Positions 16,671-25,297 of a stretch of 33,019 bases of DNA are shown one piece after another (within the stretch, counting starts at the first letter, position 1; each line of letters opens with the position of its first letter). This stretch comes from Nitriliruptoraceae bacterium (GTDB lineage: Bacteria; Actinomycetota; Nitriliruptoria; Nitriliruptorales; Nitriliruptoraceae): positions 1 to 33,019 of the forward strand of contig PWLR01000136.1 in NCBI GenBank assembly GCA_003558435.1. Reading direction: 5' to 3'. Position numbers and translations under genes: made by a program. The notes beneath the pieces were generated by a model. The model searched no databases, was not told the origin of the DNA, and saw nothing but the letters and a program-made list of their open reading frames with translations.

Positions 16671-17224
16671 AGGGCGGCGAGTTCCTCGAGCTCCGCATCC
16701 GGGAGATCGGCGGAGATGAACACGCCACCGTCCGCCTCCAGCACGGGCACCCCACCGATCCCGGCCCGGCGTCGCGTCACCATCTGACCACGCAGCACCC
16801 GCCGTGCGACGCGGTCCTCCAGTTGCCCCCCGACCGCGGCGCGGTCGAGTCCGGCGTCGACCGCCAGTTCCACCAGAGCCCCGGGATCGGACAGATCGAG
16901 GTCCGACGCCCAGTAGCCGTGCAACGCGCTCCACCGCCAGGAAGCACCGAGCCCGACGCGGTCCGCCAACTCCCCCACCAGATGCGCCGACAACGTCGGC
17001 GGGCGTCGCGAGGGCCGCCGCATGGGCAATCCGAGCTCGAGGGCCCGCTCGTGGTACCGGCCGAGTTCGTCGAGCTGATCGAGGGTCGGGGGCACCGCGA
17101 CGTCCAACCCCAGGGCATCGAGTCCGAGGAAGCGGATGTCGTGCCCCACGTCCGCCAGGCGCTGAAGGCGTAGCAACGCGACCGCCGATGCCGGCGACGG
17201 GTAGTCGAAGTGGAGGGTCAGCAT
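16667..17224 (-). CDS. DsbA-family thioredoxin-fold protein (2-hydroxychromene-2-carboxylate isomerase-like)
   Basis: 185 residues. It begins LTLHFDYPSPASAVALLRLQ, the FD(F/Y)xSP start of the HCCA isomerase/FrnE branch; no CXXC pair is present, so it is not a classical disulphide oxidase. Near the C-terminus GIGGVPVLEADGGVFISADLPDAELEEL gives the cis-proline loop and terminal helix typical of the fold. The substrate is unknown; glutathione is not expected in actinobacteria, so mycothiol or another thiol could be the cofactor. The transcript appears leaderless: TAGGCT ends six bases before the ATG. The stop overlaps the RecB-like gene. Confidence 0.78.
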   Translation of the reverse strand: MLTLHFDYPSPASAVALLRLQRLADVGHDIRFLGLDALGLDVAVPPTLDQLDELGRYHERALELGLPMRRPSRRPPTLSAHLVGELADRVGLGASWRWSALHGYWASDLDLSDPGALVELAVDAGLDRAAVGGQLEDRVARRVLRGQMVTRRRAGIGGVPVLEADGGVFISADLPDAELEELAAL

Positions 17225-17239
17225 GGGCGGAGCCTAACC
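17224..17239. repeat. left copy of a 16-base direct repeat (tgggcggagcctaacc)
   Basis: Identical to 19230-19245. On the minus strand this copy holds the -10 TAGGCT (17236-17231) and spacer of the leaderless DsbA-like gene, and includes the A of its ATG. Confidence 0.85.
17231..17236 (-). promoter_or_regulatory. -10 element TAGGCT for the leaderless DsbA-like gene
   Basis: Six bases (CCGCCC) separate the hexamer from the ATG at 17224, as in leaderless actinobacterial transcripts. It lies entirely within the duplicated 16-base repeat. Confidence 0.45.
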
Positions 17240-17299
17240 CCGGCGATCTCCACGGTCCGGGGATGGGGGGCGGTTACCCGGACGCTCGCTGGGAGGTCT

Positions 17300-18499
17300 T
17301 CACAGAGCTCGATAGAGCTCGAGGTAGCGATCGGTGATCGGCGAGAGCCGATAGGTGGTCCATGCGTGGTCGTAGCCACGCGTGGAGAGCTCCCGCCATC
17401 GATCGTCATCGGTGAGCAGTCGGTCCATCGCGGCAGTGATGGCGTCCGGCGAGGTGACGTCGGTCAACTGTCCCGCGATGCCGTGGTCCAACACCCAGGG
17501 CACCGCGCCGCTCTCGACTCCTCCGATCACGGGAGTCCCCTGCGACATCGCCTCGATGAGCGTCATCCCGAAGGATTCTTCTAGAGAGGGGTGGACCAAC
17601 AGGTCCGATTCAGCCAACGCCTTCATAGTTTCTGGATAGGGCAGCGGGCCACGGAAGCTCACGGCTTCGTCGAGGCCCCGAGCCTCTGCCCAGTGGTGTG
17701 CAGGACCGCCGACTTCATGACCACCACCGATGAGGCAGAGCTGGGCCGTGGGATGCTGCTCGCGAAGTTGCGCGAATGCCCGGATCAGGGTTTCGCAGTT
17801 CTTGCGTGCGTCGAAGCCCGAGTTCACCGAGACCAGCACCGGACCGTCCGGACGTCGCCGTCGGATCCGTTTGTCGAACCAGTGATCCGCGAGCCCATTG
17901 GGAACGATCGTCGCCTGACGCCCCCAGCGTGCTGCGGCCTGGGCGATGTACGGTGAAACGGTCGAGAAGTGGCGACCACGTGCCAGGGTCGCGGCGTTCA
18001 TCCCCACCCGGACCGCACGGTAGGCGTCGCGATGGAACCCGAAGATGGTCGGGGCCCAGTCGTGGAGGGTCACCAACGTGGGCAAACCGCTGCGCAACGC
18101 ACCGAGCGCGTACTCGTACGACCAATGGGCGTGGACAACGTCCGGTAGTTCGCGCAGCAGCGTTCGCGTCACGGCTCGGCGCTCGTCGCGGAAGCCGTCC
18201 CGTGCCCGACCCCGGTCCCGGAAAGGGGCGATGTGGAGGCGCAGGTTCGGGCCCGTGATGAGTACCTCGTCGGTCACGTCCCGGCTGAGCGTGGTGACCA
18301 CCAGCCGATGCCCTCGGGTGAGCAGCTCGTTGGCCAGGACGGTGACGGGCACACCGCCGAGACCTCTCGGCAGCTCGCGTGGTGGACCGTCGATGTGGTC
18401 ACGCAACGCTTCGACGGTGATCGGGCCGGCGAGCGCGACGGTTCCGAGGTCGGCAACCGCCGAGCCCCTCTCACGCAGGTCATGAGTGTCGAGAGCCAC
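17300..18499 (-). CDS. GT4-family glycosyltransferase
   Basis: 399 residues with a GT-B fold. N-terminal half: ALAGPITVEAL...GLGGVPVTVLANELLTRGHRLVVTT, then VVHAHWSYEYALGAL. Donor half: VNSGFDARKNCETLIRAFAQLREQHP, LIGGGHEVGG, and the EX7E motif in HPSLEESFGMTLIEAMSQGTPVIGG. It should transfer a sugar from a nucleotide donor to an unknown acceptor, cytoplasmically. Start: GTG at 18499 has GGAG eight bases upstream; the frame is open to 18730 without family-like sequence. It stands alone inside the inserted segment, with more A/T at third codon positions than neighbouring genes, consistent with horizontal acquisition. Confidence 0.83.
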   Translation of the reverse strand: MALDTHDLRERGSAVADLGTVALAGPITVEALRDHIDGPPRELPRGLGGVPVTVLANELLTRGHRLVVTTLSRDVTDEVLITGPNLRLHIAPFRDRGRARDGFRDERRAVTRTLLRELPDVVHAHWSYEYALGALRSGLPTLVTLHDWAPTIFGFHRDAYRAVRVGMNAATLARGRHFSTVSPYIAQAAARWGRQATIVPNGLADHWFDKRIRRRRPDGPVLVSVNSGFDARKNCETLIRAFAQLREQHPTAQLCLIGGGHEVGGPAHHWAEARGLDEAVSFRGPLPYPETMKALAESDLLVHPSLEESFGMTLIEAMSQGTPVIGGVESGAVPWVLDHGIAGQLTDVTSPDAITAAMDRLLTDDDRWRELSTRGYDHAWTTYRLSPITDRYLELYRAL

Positions 18500-18866
18500 G
18501 GGGACGGCTCCAGGCGGTCCAGGAAGAACCTCGGGATCCGGTTCGCGGTGACGGGTTGGGTCGCTGGGCACACGCGCTCCATATGGCGCTCTCGGGGACC
18601 ATGTGACCTGGACCCGGCCGGGTGGTTCCGGAGCCGGCCGGCAGCCCTGGGCGCCGAGGAATCGACAGCATCGAGACCCTCGCCGAGGTGCCAAAGCTGT
18701 AGGCAATGGGTCCGACCCGGTCCTCGCCACCGTCCGAAGGGGAGAACCTCGGAAAACGCAGGTTCACGCCGTGCCACGAACCGTCTTGTCGACAGCCGTT
18801 TCGTTCGAAAGCGCCCAGCCAGTGGTTCGTCGCTTCAGTTCCCTGCCTGTACGCCGTTGGGCGTAG
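18500..18866. other. gene-free stretch inside the inserted segment
   Basis: 367 bases between the glycosyltransferase start and the transposase remnant, lower in GC than the flanks. ORFs here on both strands look like chance. It ends in TACGCC-GTTG-GGCGTA (18851-18866 region), a 6-bp hairpin just before the transposase fragment that may be a trace of the IS end. Confidence 0.4.
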
Positions 18867-19211
18867 ATGGCGGCTGGTATGGCCAATCATGTGAAGGTTC
18901 TGGACGTCTCCGAGGAGGACCGTCAGGTCCTGGTTTCCCGCGTTCAGGCACGGACGGTTTCGGTGCGAGACCGCGAGCATGCACGGATCGTGCTGCTGGC
19001 AGCCAAGGGCCTGCCAGCCGTGCAGATCGGCGCAGAAGTGGGCTGTTCACGCCCAACGGTGACGTTATGGCGCAACCGCTATGCCGAGCACGGCATCGAT
19101 GGTCTGGGTGATGCGCCACGCTCCGGCGCACCACCGAAGCTGTCTCAGCAGCGCACCGACGAGATCCTCGCGGTCGACAACCGGAAAGCCGCTTCCGAAA
19201 CGGACCACTAG
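18867..19211 (+). pseudogene. truncated IS630-family transposase (N-terminal HTH part)
   Basis: 114 residues remain of a protein usually near 350. The fragment has the IS630 N-terminal helix-turn-helix region: ARTVSVRDREHARIVLLAAKGLPAVQIGAEVGCSRPTVTLWRNRYAEHGIDGLGDAPRSGAPPKLS. It ends ETDH followed by TAG exactly where family members have HW (TGG), so a TGG-to-TAG change is likely. The similarity then stops about 18 bases further, at the right 16-base repeat. The DDE catalytic domain is absent, so it cannot transpose. Confidence 0.82.
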
Positions 19212-19229
19212 CGGCGCTCAGGGATCTTG

Positions 19230-19245
19230 TGGGCGGAGCCTAACC
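19230..19245. repeat. right copy of the 16-base direct repeat (tgggcggagcctaacc)
   Basis: Identical to 17224-17239. On the minus strand this copy contains the TAG stop codon of the rhodanese gene (19242-19240). Confidence 0.85.
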
Positions 19246-20127
19246 GTCGGAACCCGCGCCTCCCGGTCCACCTCCCGACGCTTCGGGCTCGTCCCGGCCC
19301 GTGGCGATCGGGCGCGACGGCTCGGCGCTCCACACCGACCACGACCCGGGGTACAGCCGACCCGTGACCCCCAGCATCTCGAGGGCCAGCAGGTCGTGGC
19401 ACGCCGTCACCCCTGAGCCGCAGTAGGCGATCACCTCGCGCTCCGGCGTCGCTCCCAGTCGGTCGTAGTGGGCCGACAGTTCCCCGGTCGGCCGTAGCCG
19501 CCCATCCACGAGGTTGGCGGCGAACGGAGCGTTGCGCGCACCCGGTATGTGCCCGGCCCGTGCGTCGAGTGCCTCGGACTCGCCGGCGTAGCGGGAGGGA
19601 TCACGTGCATCGAGCACCACCACCCCGGGCTCCTCGCGTCGGCGGTCCAGTGCGGCGGTGTCGATCACCCGGTCCGGCGGCCACGGCACGACCGCCCGCG
19701 TCGTCGGGGCGCGGGTGACCGGCCCCTGCGCGATCGGGCCGTCCCATCCTGCGAGGCCACCGTCCAGCACCGCCGCGGGTTGCCCGATCGCGCGCAACGA
19801 CCACACCAACCTCGATGCCCACACCCCCGGGCCCTGGTCGTAGGCCACCACGGGGTCGTGGTCACCGATGCCCAGCCGGCCGAGATCGGCGGCGAACCGC
19901 ACGGGATCCGGGAGCGGGTGTCGACCCCCGGCGCGGCTCGGTGGGGCCGCCAGGACCTCGTCGAGAGCGACGAACACGGCATCTGGCAGGTGGCCCTCGA
20001 GGTAGGTGTGTTCACCCTCCGAGCCGTCCATCGACGCCCGCACGTCGGCCAGCACCACCGCATCGAGGTTGGCGTCCAACCACGTCGCGTCGACGAACGG
20101 TGGGAGGGGGCGCGCTCCGAGGTCCAT
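19240..20127 (-). CDS. sulfurtransferase (tandem rhodanese, SseA-like)
   Basis: Two rhodanese domains, 295 residues from ATG at 20127. The first (about 8-130) lacks the cysteine; the equivalent loop is YDQGPGVWASR. The second (about 150-275) has the active site CGSGVTA (Cys about 236), the version typical of thiosulphate/3-mercaptopyruvate sulfurtransferases SseA. It moves a sulfane sulphur from thiosulphate or mercaptopyruvate to a thiol acceptor in the cytoplasm. Start: ATG at 20127 has GGAG six bases upstream; a GTG at 20166 is in frame but adds residues not seen in the family. Originally it probably lay immediately upstream of the DsbA-like gene, now 2 kb away. The tail is Gly-rich (GGGPGGAG). 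Confidence 0.85.
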   Translation of the reverse strand: MDLGARPLPPFVDATWLDANLDAVVLADVRASMDGSEGEHTYLEGHLPDAVFVALDEVLAAPPSRAGGRHPLPDPVRFAADLGRLGIGDHDPVVAYDQGPGVWASRLVWSLRAIGQPAAVLDGGLAGWDGPIAQGPVTRAPTTRAVVPWPPDRVIDTAALDRRREEPGVVVLDARDPSRYAGESEALDARAGHIPGARNAPFAANLVDGRLRPTGELSAHYDRLGATPEREVIAYCGSGVTACHDLLALEMLGVTGRLYPGSWSVWSAEPSRPIATGRDEPEASGGGPGGAGSDG

Positions 20128-20204
20128 GAGGTGCTCCGCGGCGATGGGCTGCCGACCGCCGGTCACGGTAGCGACCGGAACGCTCTAGCCTCCCGAACGT
20201 CGCG

Positions 20205-20246
20205 CACCCCTGCCGGCCCACCCCTGCCGACCCACCCTTGCCGACC
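20205..20246 (+). repeat. three tandem 14-base repeats upstream of ppc
   Basis: CACCCCTGCCGGCC, CACCCCTGCCGACC and CACCCTTGCCGACC follow one another without gaps in the leader of ppc. TAGCCT (20186-20191) just upstream may be the ppc -10, placing the repeats in the 5' untranslated region. Confidence 0.7.
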
Positions 20247-20271
20247 CGCCCCCTGCACCGAGGAGCCGCCC

Positions 20272-23013
20272 GTGGACCGCGAAGCGACCGGGGCCCAGGT
20301 ACGTCTCCTGGGCGACCTGCTCGGGAGCACGATCGCCGACCTGGAGGGTCCCGCGAAGCTCGAGCTGGTCGAACGTGTCCGCAGCCTCTCGATCGCCCAC
20401 CGCGGGGACGACGCCGACGCCGGGCCGGAGTTGAGCAGGCTGCTGCGTTCGATACCGGTCGAGGACGCGCTGGTCGTGGTCAACGCGTTCACGTCCTGGT
20501 TCTTGCTGATCAACCTGGCGGAGGATCAGGCGGTCGTGCGTCAACTGATCGTCGACCGGACCGCCGCGGCCGCTGACGGGGAGACCTTCAGCGAGACGAT
20601 CATGGCCGGCGTGGAGCGGCTCGCGCAGCGCGGCGTCGCCCCCGACCGGATCGGCGAGGTCCTGGCCGGGGTCGCGATCCGTCCCGTGCTGACAGCGCAT
20701 CCGACCGAGTCCAAGCGCCGGACGGTGCTGACCAAGCTCGGGCGGATCTCCGGCGCGTTGCGACGACTCGACCAGGAGCGCCTGTCCCCCGAGGTCCGCA
20801 GCGACATCGAGTCGTTCCTGTTCGAGGAGATCTCGTCGCTGTGGTTGACCGAGGAGACCCGCTCCCAGGCGCCCACCGTGATCGACGAGGTCCGCAACGG
20901 CCTGTACTGGATCGATGCGGTGCTGTTCGATCTGACGCCGCGGCTGTACCGCGATCTGCGCAGGGCCGTGACCCGGGTGTTCCCCGATGCGGAGCCCACC
21001 ATCGGCCGGTTCCTGCGGTTCGGCTCCTGGATCGGGGGTGACCGTGACGGCAACCCCAACGTCACCCGGGAGGTCACCGAACAGACCCTGCGCGAGCACC
21101 AGGCCGTGGCGATCCGGTTGCACCGCAGATCCATCGACCGGATGCACGCCCACCTGTCGGTGAGCGGTGCGCTCGGCGCCGGCCCGCAGCTGACCGCGCG
21201 GGCCGACGAGCTGCGTGCCCGGTTCCCGGATGCGGCCAGCGACCTCGAACGCCGCTATCCGGAACAACCCCACCGCCAGTTCCTCGCGCTCGTCTACCAG
21301 ATGCTGTTGACCACGGAATCGCTCGTGCAGGAGACCTGGCGCGCCGATCGGGTCGTGCCGCCGACCGCCTACGCCTTCGAGCAGGGCTACATCGACGACC
21401 TGCAGCTGTTGCGCGACAGCCTGCGATCCGTTGGGGCGGGGGTGATCGCCGACGGCCGCGTGCTCGACCTCCAGGTCCAGGCCCGGGTCTTCGGCTTCCA
21501 CCTCGTCACCCTCGATCTCCGCCAGCACGCCGCCCGCCACACCGCCGCGCTGTCGGAGGTGTTCGCCCGCTACGGCGACACCGACGACTTCGGTGCCCTC
21601 CCCGAGGACGGGAAGGTCGCCCTGTTGAGCCACGAGCTCACGCTCGCGCGACCGTTGACCCCCGCCATCCTCGATTTCGGCGACGACACCAACGAGACCC
21701 TGGGGCTGTTCCGACTCGTCCGGCAGGCCTACGAGCGCATCGGCCGCGACGCGATCGACACCTACATCATCTCGATGACCAAGCAGGTCTCCGACGTGCT
21801 CGGGGTGCTCGTGATGGCGCGCGACGCGGGCTGTGCCGACGGGCTCGACGTCGTGCCGCTGCTGGAGACCGTCGACGACCTGCACCGGGCGCCGGAGATC
21901 CTCGAGGCGCTGCTGAGCTGCGAGCCCTATCGCGAGCATCTCCGTCGGCGCGGCGACCACCAGCAGGTCATGATCGGCTACAGCGATTCCAACAAGGACA
22001 GCGGCTACCTCACGGCCACCTGGGAGCTGCAACGTGCGCAGCGCTCGATCGTCGGCATCGCGGACCGTCACGGGGTGGAACTCACCCTGTTCCACGGCCG
22101 CGGCGGGTCGATCGGCCGCGGCGGAGGGCCGGCCAACGCCGCGATCCGGGCCCAGCCGCCGGAGGCCGTGCGCGGCCGTCTGAAGCTCACCGAACAGGGC
22201 GAGGTCATCGCCGCCCGTTATCGCGACGAGCGGCTGGCCCACCGCCACCTCGAGCAACTGGTCCATGCGGTGCTGGCCACCGCGCGTCCGGACCGATCAC
22301 CCAAGACCACACGGCGCACCGACGAGGTGCTCGACGAGCTGGCCGGGATCGCCCGCAGCGCCTACCGCGACCTCGTCTACGAGACCCCGGAGACGGTTCC
22401 CTACCTGCACGAGGCCACGCCGATCGATGCGATCGGCGAGCTCAACATCGCCTCCCGCCCCGCCCGACGACAGGCCGGCAAGGGCATCGAGGATCTGCGT
22501 GCTATCCCGTGGGTGTTCGCGTGGACGCAGTGCCGCATCCACCTCCCGGCCTGGTACGGGGTCGGTTCGGCGATCCACACCTGGGCGGGCGAGGCCGACG
22601 ACCGGTGGGAGGAGCTGGGTGAGCTCACCCGGGAGAGCCCGTTCCTGCAGGTCACGCTCGACAACGTCGCGATGGCGCTGGCGAAGTCCGATCTGCGCAT
22701 CGCGAGCGACTACGCGGGCCTCGCGCGTCCCGAGGTGCGCGACACCGTCCTGCCGAGGATCGTGGAAGAACACGAGCGCACCACCTCCGCACTGTTGCGG
22801 GTGACGGGACGGAACCGCCTGCTGGAGCACGACGCGGACCTGACCGAGGTGCTGCGCCTGCGCGACCCCTACCTCGATCCGTTGCACGCCATCCAGGTCG
22901 CGTTGCTCGCCCGGCTCCGTGACGAACCCGGCGACGACGCCGCACGGCGCTTGCGTTCCGCGGTCCTGGCCGCCACCAACGGCATCGCCGCCGGGCTGCG
23001 CAACACCGGCTGA
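20272..23013 (+). CDS. ppc: phosphoenolpyruvate carboxylase
   Basis: Cytoplasmic anaplerotic enzyme that makes oxaloacetate from PEP and bicarbonate. 913 residues, close to the family norm. Seen in order: TAHPTESKRRTVLTKLGRI with catalytic H143, SWIGGDRDGNPNVT, VMIGYSDSNKDSGYLTA, the mobile loop FHGRGGSIGRGGGPAN, LTEQGEVI, and a C-terminal GLRNTG equivalent to the usual QNTG that closes the active site. Start: GTG at 20272 with GAGGAG six bases upstream. The frame stays open to 19549, but that stretch is antisense to the rhodanese gene. It stands alone, divergent from the rhodanese gene. Confidence 0.96.
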   Translation: MDREATGAQVRLLGDLLGSTIADLEGPAKLELVERVRSLSIAHRGDDADAGPELSRLLRSIPVEDALVVVNAFTSWFLLINLAEDQAVVRQLIVDRTAAAADGETFSETIMAGVERLAQRGVAPDRIGEVLAGVAIRPVLTAHPTESKRRTVLTKLGRISGALRRLDQERLSPEVRSDIESFLFEEISSLWLTEETRSQAPTVIDEVRNGLYWIDAVLFDLTPRLYRDLRRAVTRVFPDAEPTIGRFLRFGSWIGGDRDGNPNVTREVTEQTLREHQAVAIRLHRRSIDRMHAHLSVSGALGAGPQLTARADELRARFPDAASDLERRYPEQPHRQFLALVYQMLLTTESLVQETWRADRVVPPTAYAFEQGYIDDLQLLRDSLRSVGAGVIADGRVLDLQVQARVFGFHLVTLDLRQHAARHTAALSEVFARYGDTDDFGALPEDGKVALLSHELTLARPLTPAILDFGDDTNETLGLFRLVRQAYERIGRDAIDTYIISMTKQVSDVLGVLVMARDAGCADGLDVVPLLETVDDLHRAPEILEALLSCEPYREHLRRRGDHQQVMIGYSDSNKDSGYLTATWELQRAQRSIVGIADRHGVELTLFHGRGGSIGRGGGPANAAIRAQPPEAVRGRLKLTEQGEVIAARYRDERLAHRHLEQLVHAVLATARPDRSPKTTRRTDEVLDELAGIARSAYRDLVYETPETVPYLHEATPIDAIGELNIASRPARRQAGKGIEDLRAIPWVFAWTQCRIHLPAWYGVGSAIHTWAGEADDRWEELGELTRESPFLQVTLDNVAMALAKSDLRIASDYAGLARPEVRDTVLPRIVEEHERTTSALLRVTGRNRLLEHDADLTEVLRLRDPYLDPLHAIQVALLARLRDEPGDDAARRLRSAVLAATNGIAAGLRNTG

Positions 23014-23173
23014 GCCCGTCGGAGGTCCCATTCCACGTGGTTTGAGGTTCGGCGCCAACGGCCCCCCGGGGTCGGGACCTCTTGCCCTGCCAGCACCCGC
23101 TGATCGCGCCGTACCGTCGGCTGACGAGAGGCGTCGCGAGGCGGCGGCCGGAGACCACGAAGGAGCCACGCCG

Positions 23174-23686
23174 ATGACCCGCACCGTCCGGACCTTCCTC
23201 CCCGTCGTCGGGGATCCGGAAGCACTCGTCGCCGCGTTCGTCGGCGACCCCCAGCGGTGGCTGCCGAGCTCGCGCCGCGACGGCCCCGACCGCTTCGTGT
23301 TCAACGTCACGGCCAAGTCCCTCGCCCGGCCGGTGCGGACCGTGATCGGCGCACCGTGGCGGCACGGCGAGACCCATTGGCGGAGCATCAGCTGGGACCC
23401 GGTCGACGCCGAGGGGAGCCCCGGCGCCGTGGACCGGCTCCTGCCGAGCCTCGACGGTGAACTCGGTCTGCACGTCGCCTCCGGATCGCGGGTCACCCTG
23501 GTGCTGGATGCCCGCTACCGCCCGCCGGGAGGCGCCGTGGGCCTCGCGGCCGACTCGCTCGCCCTCCGACGTGTCGCGCGTGGCACGATCGAGCACATCG
23601 TCGGCGAGATCGCCGCGCGGTTTGGGGCGGAATCGCTGCTCCAGCCGACCACCACCCCTCCGATCGTGAGCTCAGCGGGGGGGTAA
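23174..23686 (+). CDS. uncharacterised protein, possibly SRPBCC-like
   Basis: 170 residues from ATG at 23174 with AGGAG nine bases upstream; TACCGT about 64 bases upstream is a possible -10. No signal peptide or membrane helix. The sequence alternates short strands (TRTVRTFLPVVGDPEALVAAFVGDPQRWLP, SRVTLVLDARYRPPGG) and ends with a helix (VARGTIEHIVGEIAARFGAESLL), as in SRPBCC/START-like lipid- or ligand-binding folds; this is a shape argument only. It overlaps the 3' end of the convergent DosS-like kinase gene by 15 bases. Confidence 0.65.
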   Translation: MTRTVRTFLPVVGDPEALVAAFVGDPQRWLPSSRRDGPDRFVFNVTAKSLARPVRTVIGAPWRHGETHWRSISWDPVDAEGSPGAVDRLLPSLDGELGLHVASGSRVTLVLDARYRPPGGAVGLAADSLALRRVARGTIEHIVGEIAARFGAESLLQPTTTPPIVSSAGG

Positions 23687-25297
23687 CGACCACTCGAGCA
23701 GGGTCCCGGTCCCGTCGTCGCGCGGACCGACGGTGAGCGTCCCCCCGAGCGTGGCCGCGCGTTCCCGGAGGTTGTTCAGACCGAAACCGACGTGGGTCTT
23801 GGGGCGCAGCCCGACGCCGTCGTCGCCGACCCGGACGCGCAGGCCCCCGCCGACGACCGCGATCTCCAGCCGCACGTCGCTCGCCGTCGCATGCTTCGCG
23901 ACGTTGGTGAGCGCCTCCCGCACGACCGGGACCAGGTGTGCCAGGACCACGTCCCCGACCACGGTGTCGACCGGGCCCTCGAACTGGATCCGCGGTCTCA
24001 CCGGCAACACGTGTTCCATCTCCTCGACGACCTCGAGCACCCGGTGGCGCACCCCACGGGTGCTGCCGCCGGAGTCCTGCAGGGCGAAGATGGTGGTCCG
24101 GATCTCCTTGACGGTCTCGTCGATGTCGTCGACCGCCTGCTCCAGTCGCTGGGCGACCTCCGGTAGGGCGTCGCAGCGCCGGATCGTGGCCTGCAACGAC
24201 AACCCCGTGGCGAACAGGCGCTGGATGACGGTGTCGTGCAGATCCCGGCCGATGCGCTCCCGGTCCTCGATCAGCGACAACCGCTGCAGGTCCGCCTGCA
24301 CCACCTCGAAGGTCCAGGCGAAGCTGACCTGGGCGGCGAACTCCTCGAGGAGGCGCTCCTCACGTCGGGTGAACGGTCGAGCGCGTCCGACCCCGAGCGC
24401 CCCGATCACCTCCTGATCCACCCGCACCGGGACCCACATGGCGGCGCGATCCAGGATCGGACCGTGCTGCGCCCGTACGGACCGGCCGTCGGCCAGCGCG
24501 TCGTAGACGGGACTGTCGGAGTGGTAGAGCTGCCCGAGCGGCGGACCGTCACCGACCGAGGCGAGCACCCACAGACCGGGGGGGCTGGGCTCGATCAGGC
24601 AGGCGGCATCGGCTTCGACCATGGCGCAGCCGAGTTCGGCGACCCGCTGGCGCACCACCCCCGTCGGGCTGCCCGACAGCACCGTCGCGGACACCTCCAG
24701 CACCGCGGACCGCCACACCTCGCGACGTCGCGCCTCGTCGTAGAGCCGCGCGTTGGCGATGGCGGCGCCGGCGACGGCGGCGAGACCGACCACCAGCGCC
24801 TCGTCGTCCTCGGTGAACATCGAGCCATCACGCTTCTCGGTGAGGTAGAGGTTGCCGAACGCCTGATCGCGGACGCGGATCGGCGCACCCAGGAACGCGT
24901 GCATGGGGGGATGCCCGGGAGGGAAGCCGTAGGACAGCGGGTGGGTGGACAGATCCTCCAGACGCAGGGGCGTCGGTTCGTCGATCAGCAGCCCCAGGAT
25001 CCCGCGTCCGTCGGGCAGATCGCCGATGCGCCGGACCGTGGCCTCGTCCACCCCGTGGTGCACGAAGGCGCTCAGTGCCTCGCCATCCTCGTCGATCACG
25101 CCCAGGGCGCCGTAGCGGGCGTCGACCAGCTCGCAGCCGGCGCTGACCACGCGGGCCAGCATCGTCTCCAGGTCGAGGTCAGCCGATACCGCCAGGACGG
25201 CTTCCAGCAGACGTTCCAGGCGCGTATCGGCGATCCCGACAGCACTGCCCGTGGCTGCGGTGACCGCCTCCGTGTGGTCGGACGCATCGCGCTCGAT
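23672..25297 (-). CDS. DosS/DevS-like GAF-domain sensor histidine kinase (probable ATC start)
   Basis: Two GAF domains then a NarL-type kinase core: phosphoacceptor in RIGRDLHDTVIQRLFATGL (H354), HATPase blocks VREALTNVAKHA, VGDDGVGL and GFGLNNLRERA. GAF-A is close to mycobacterial DosS; it keeps DLPDGRGILGLLIDEPTPLRL and FPPGHPPMHAFLGAPIRVRD, aligning with DosS FPPYHPPM, whose histidine (His149) binds haem. So it may sense O2, NO or CO. Start: the first ATG (25162) cuts off RLERLLEAVLAVSADLDLE, which aligns with DosS RLDGLVEAMLVVTAGLDLE. No ATG, GTG or TTG occurs in frame between there and the stop at 25309; ATC at 25297 has GAGGA six bases upstream and is the best candidate. It diverges from the DosR-like gene. 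Confidence 0.85.
   Translation of the reverse strand: MERDASDHTEAVTAATGSAVGIADTRLERLLEAVLAVSADLDLETMLARVVSAGCELVDARYGALGVIDEDGEALSAFVHHGVDEATVRRIGDLPDGRGILGLLIDEPTPLRLEDLSTHPLSYGFPPGHPPMHAFLGAPIRVRDQAFGNLYLTEKRDGSMFTEDDEALVVGLAAVAGAAIANARLYDEARRREVWRSAVLEVSATVLSGSPTGVVRQRVAELGCAMVEADAACLIEPSPPGLWVLASVGDGPPLGQLYHSDSPVYDALADGRSVRAQHGPILDRAAMWVPVRVDQEVIGALGVGRARPFTRREERLLEEFAAQVSFAWTFEVVQADLQRLSLIEDRERIGRDLHDTVIQRLFATGLSLQATIRRCDALPEVAQRLEQAVDDIDETVKEIRTTIFALQDSGGSTRGVRHRVLEVVEEMEHVLPVRPRIQFEGPVDTVVGDVVLAHLVPVVREALTNVAKHATASDVRLEIAVVGGGLRVRVGDDGVGLRPKTHVGFGLNNLRERAATLGGTLTVGPRDDGTGTLLEWSLPPR

Larger units (their letters stand above)
17240..19229. mobile_element. 1,990-base inserted segment (glycosyltransferase plus IS630 remnant)
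   Basis: The segment is bounded by the two 16-base direct repeats. Removing it and one repeat joins the rhodanese stop codon to the DsbA-like start with no other change, giving ...GGTTAGGCTCCGCCC-ATG, so the flanking genes were probably adjacent and the repeat is a target duplication or equivalent. Parts of the segment are less GC-rich (58-63 percent in the lines I counted at 18721-18900, against 68-78 percent in flanking lines counted). No integrase and no terminal inverted repeats are evident. Confidence 0.6.

Noticed and set aside
18480-18980. 166-codon minus-strand ORF between the glycosyltransferase and the IS remnant
   Set aside because: No family resemblance, no ribosome site, and it overlaps the transposase fragment in antisense.
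20185-22266. 693-codon minus-strand ORF opposite ppc
   Set aside because: Composition-driven antisense frame of a GC-rich gene; its translation is low-complexity and matches no family, while the plus strand has every PEP carboxylase motif.
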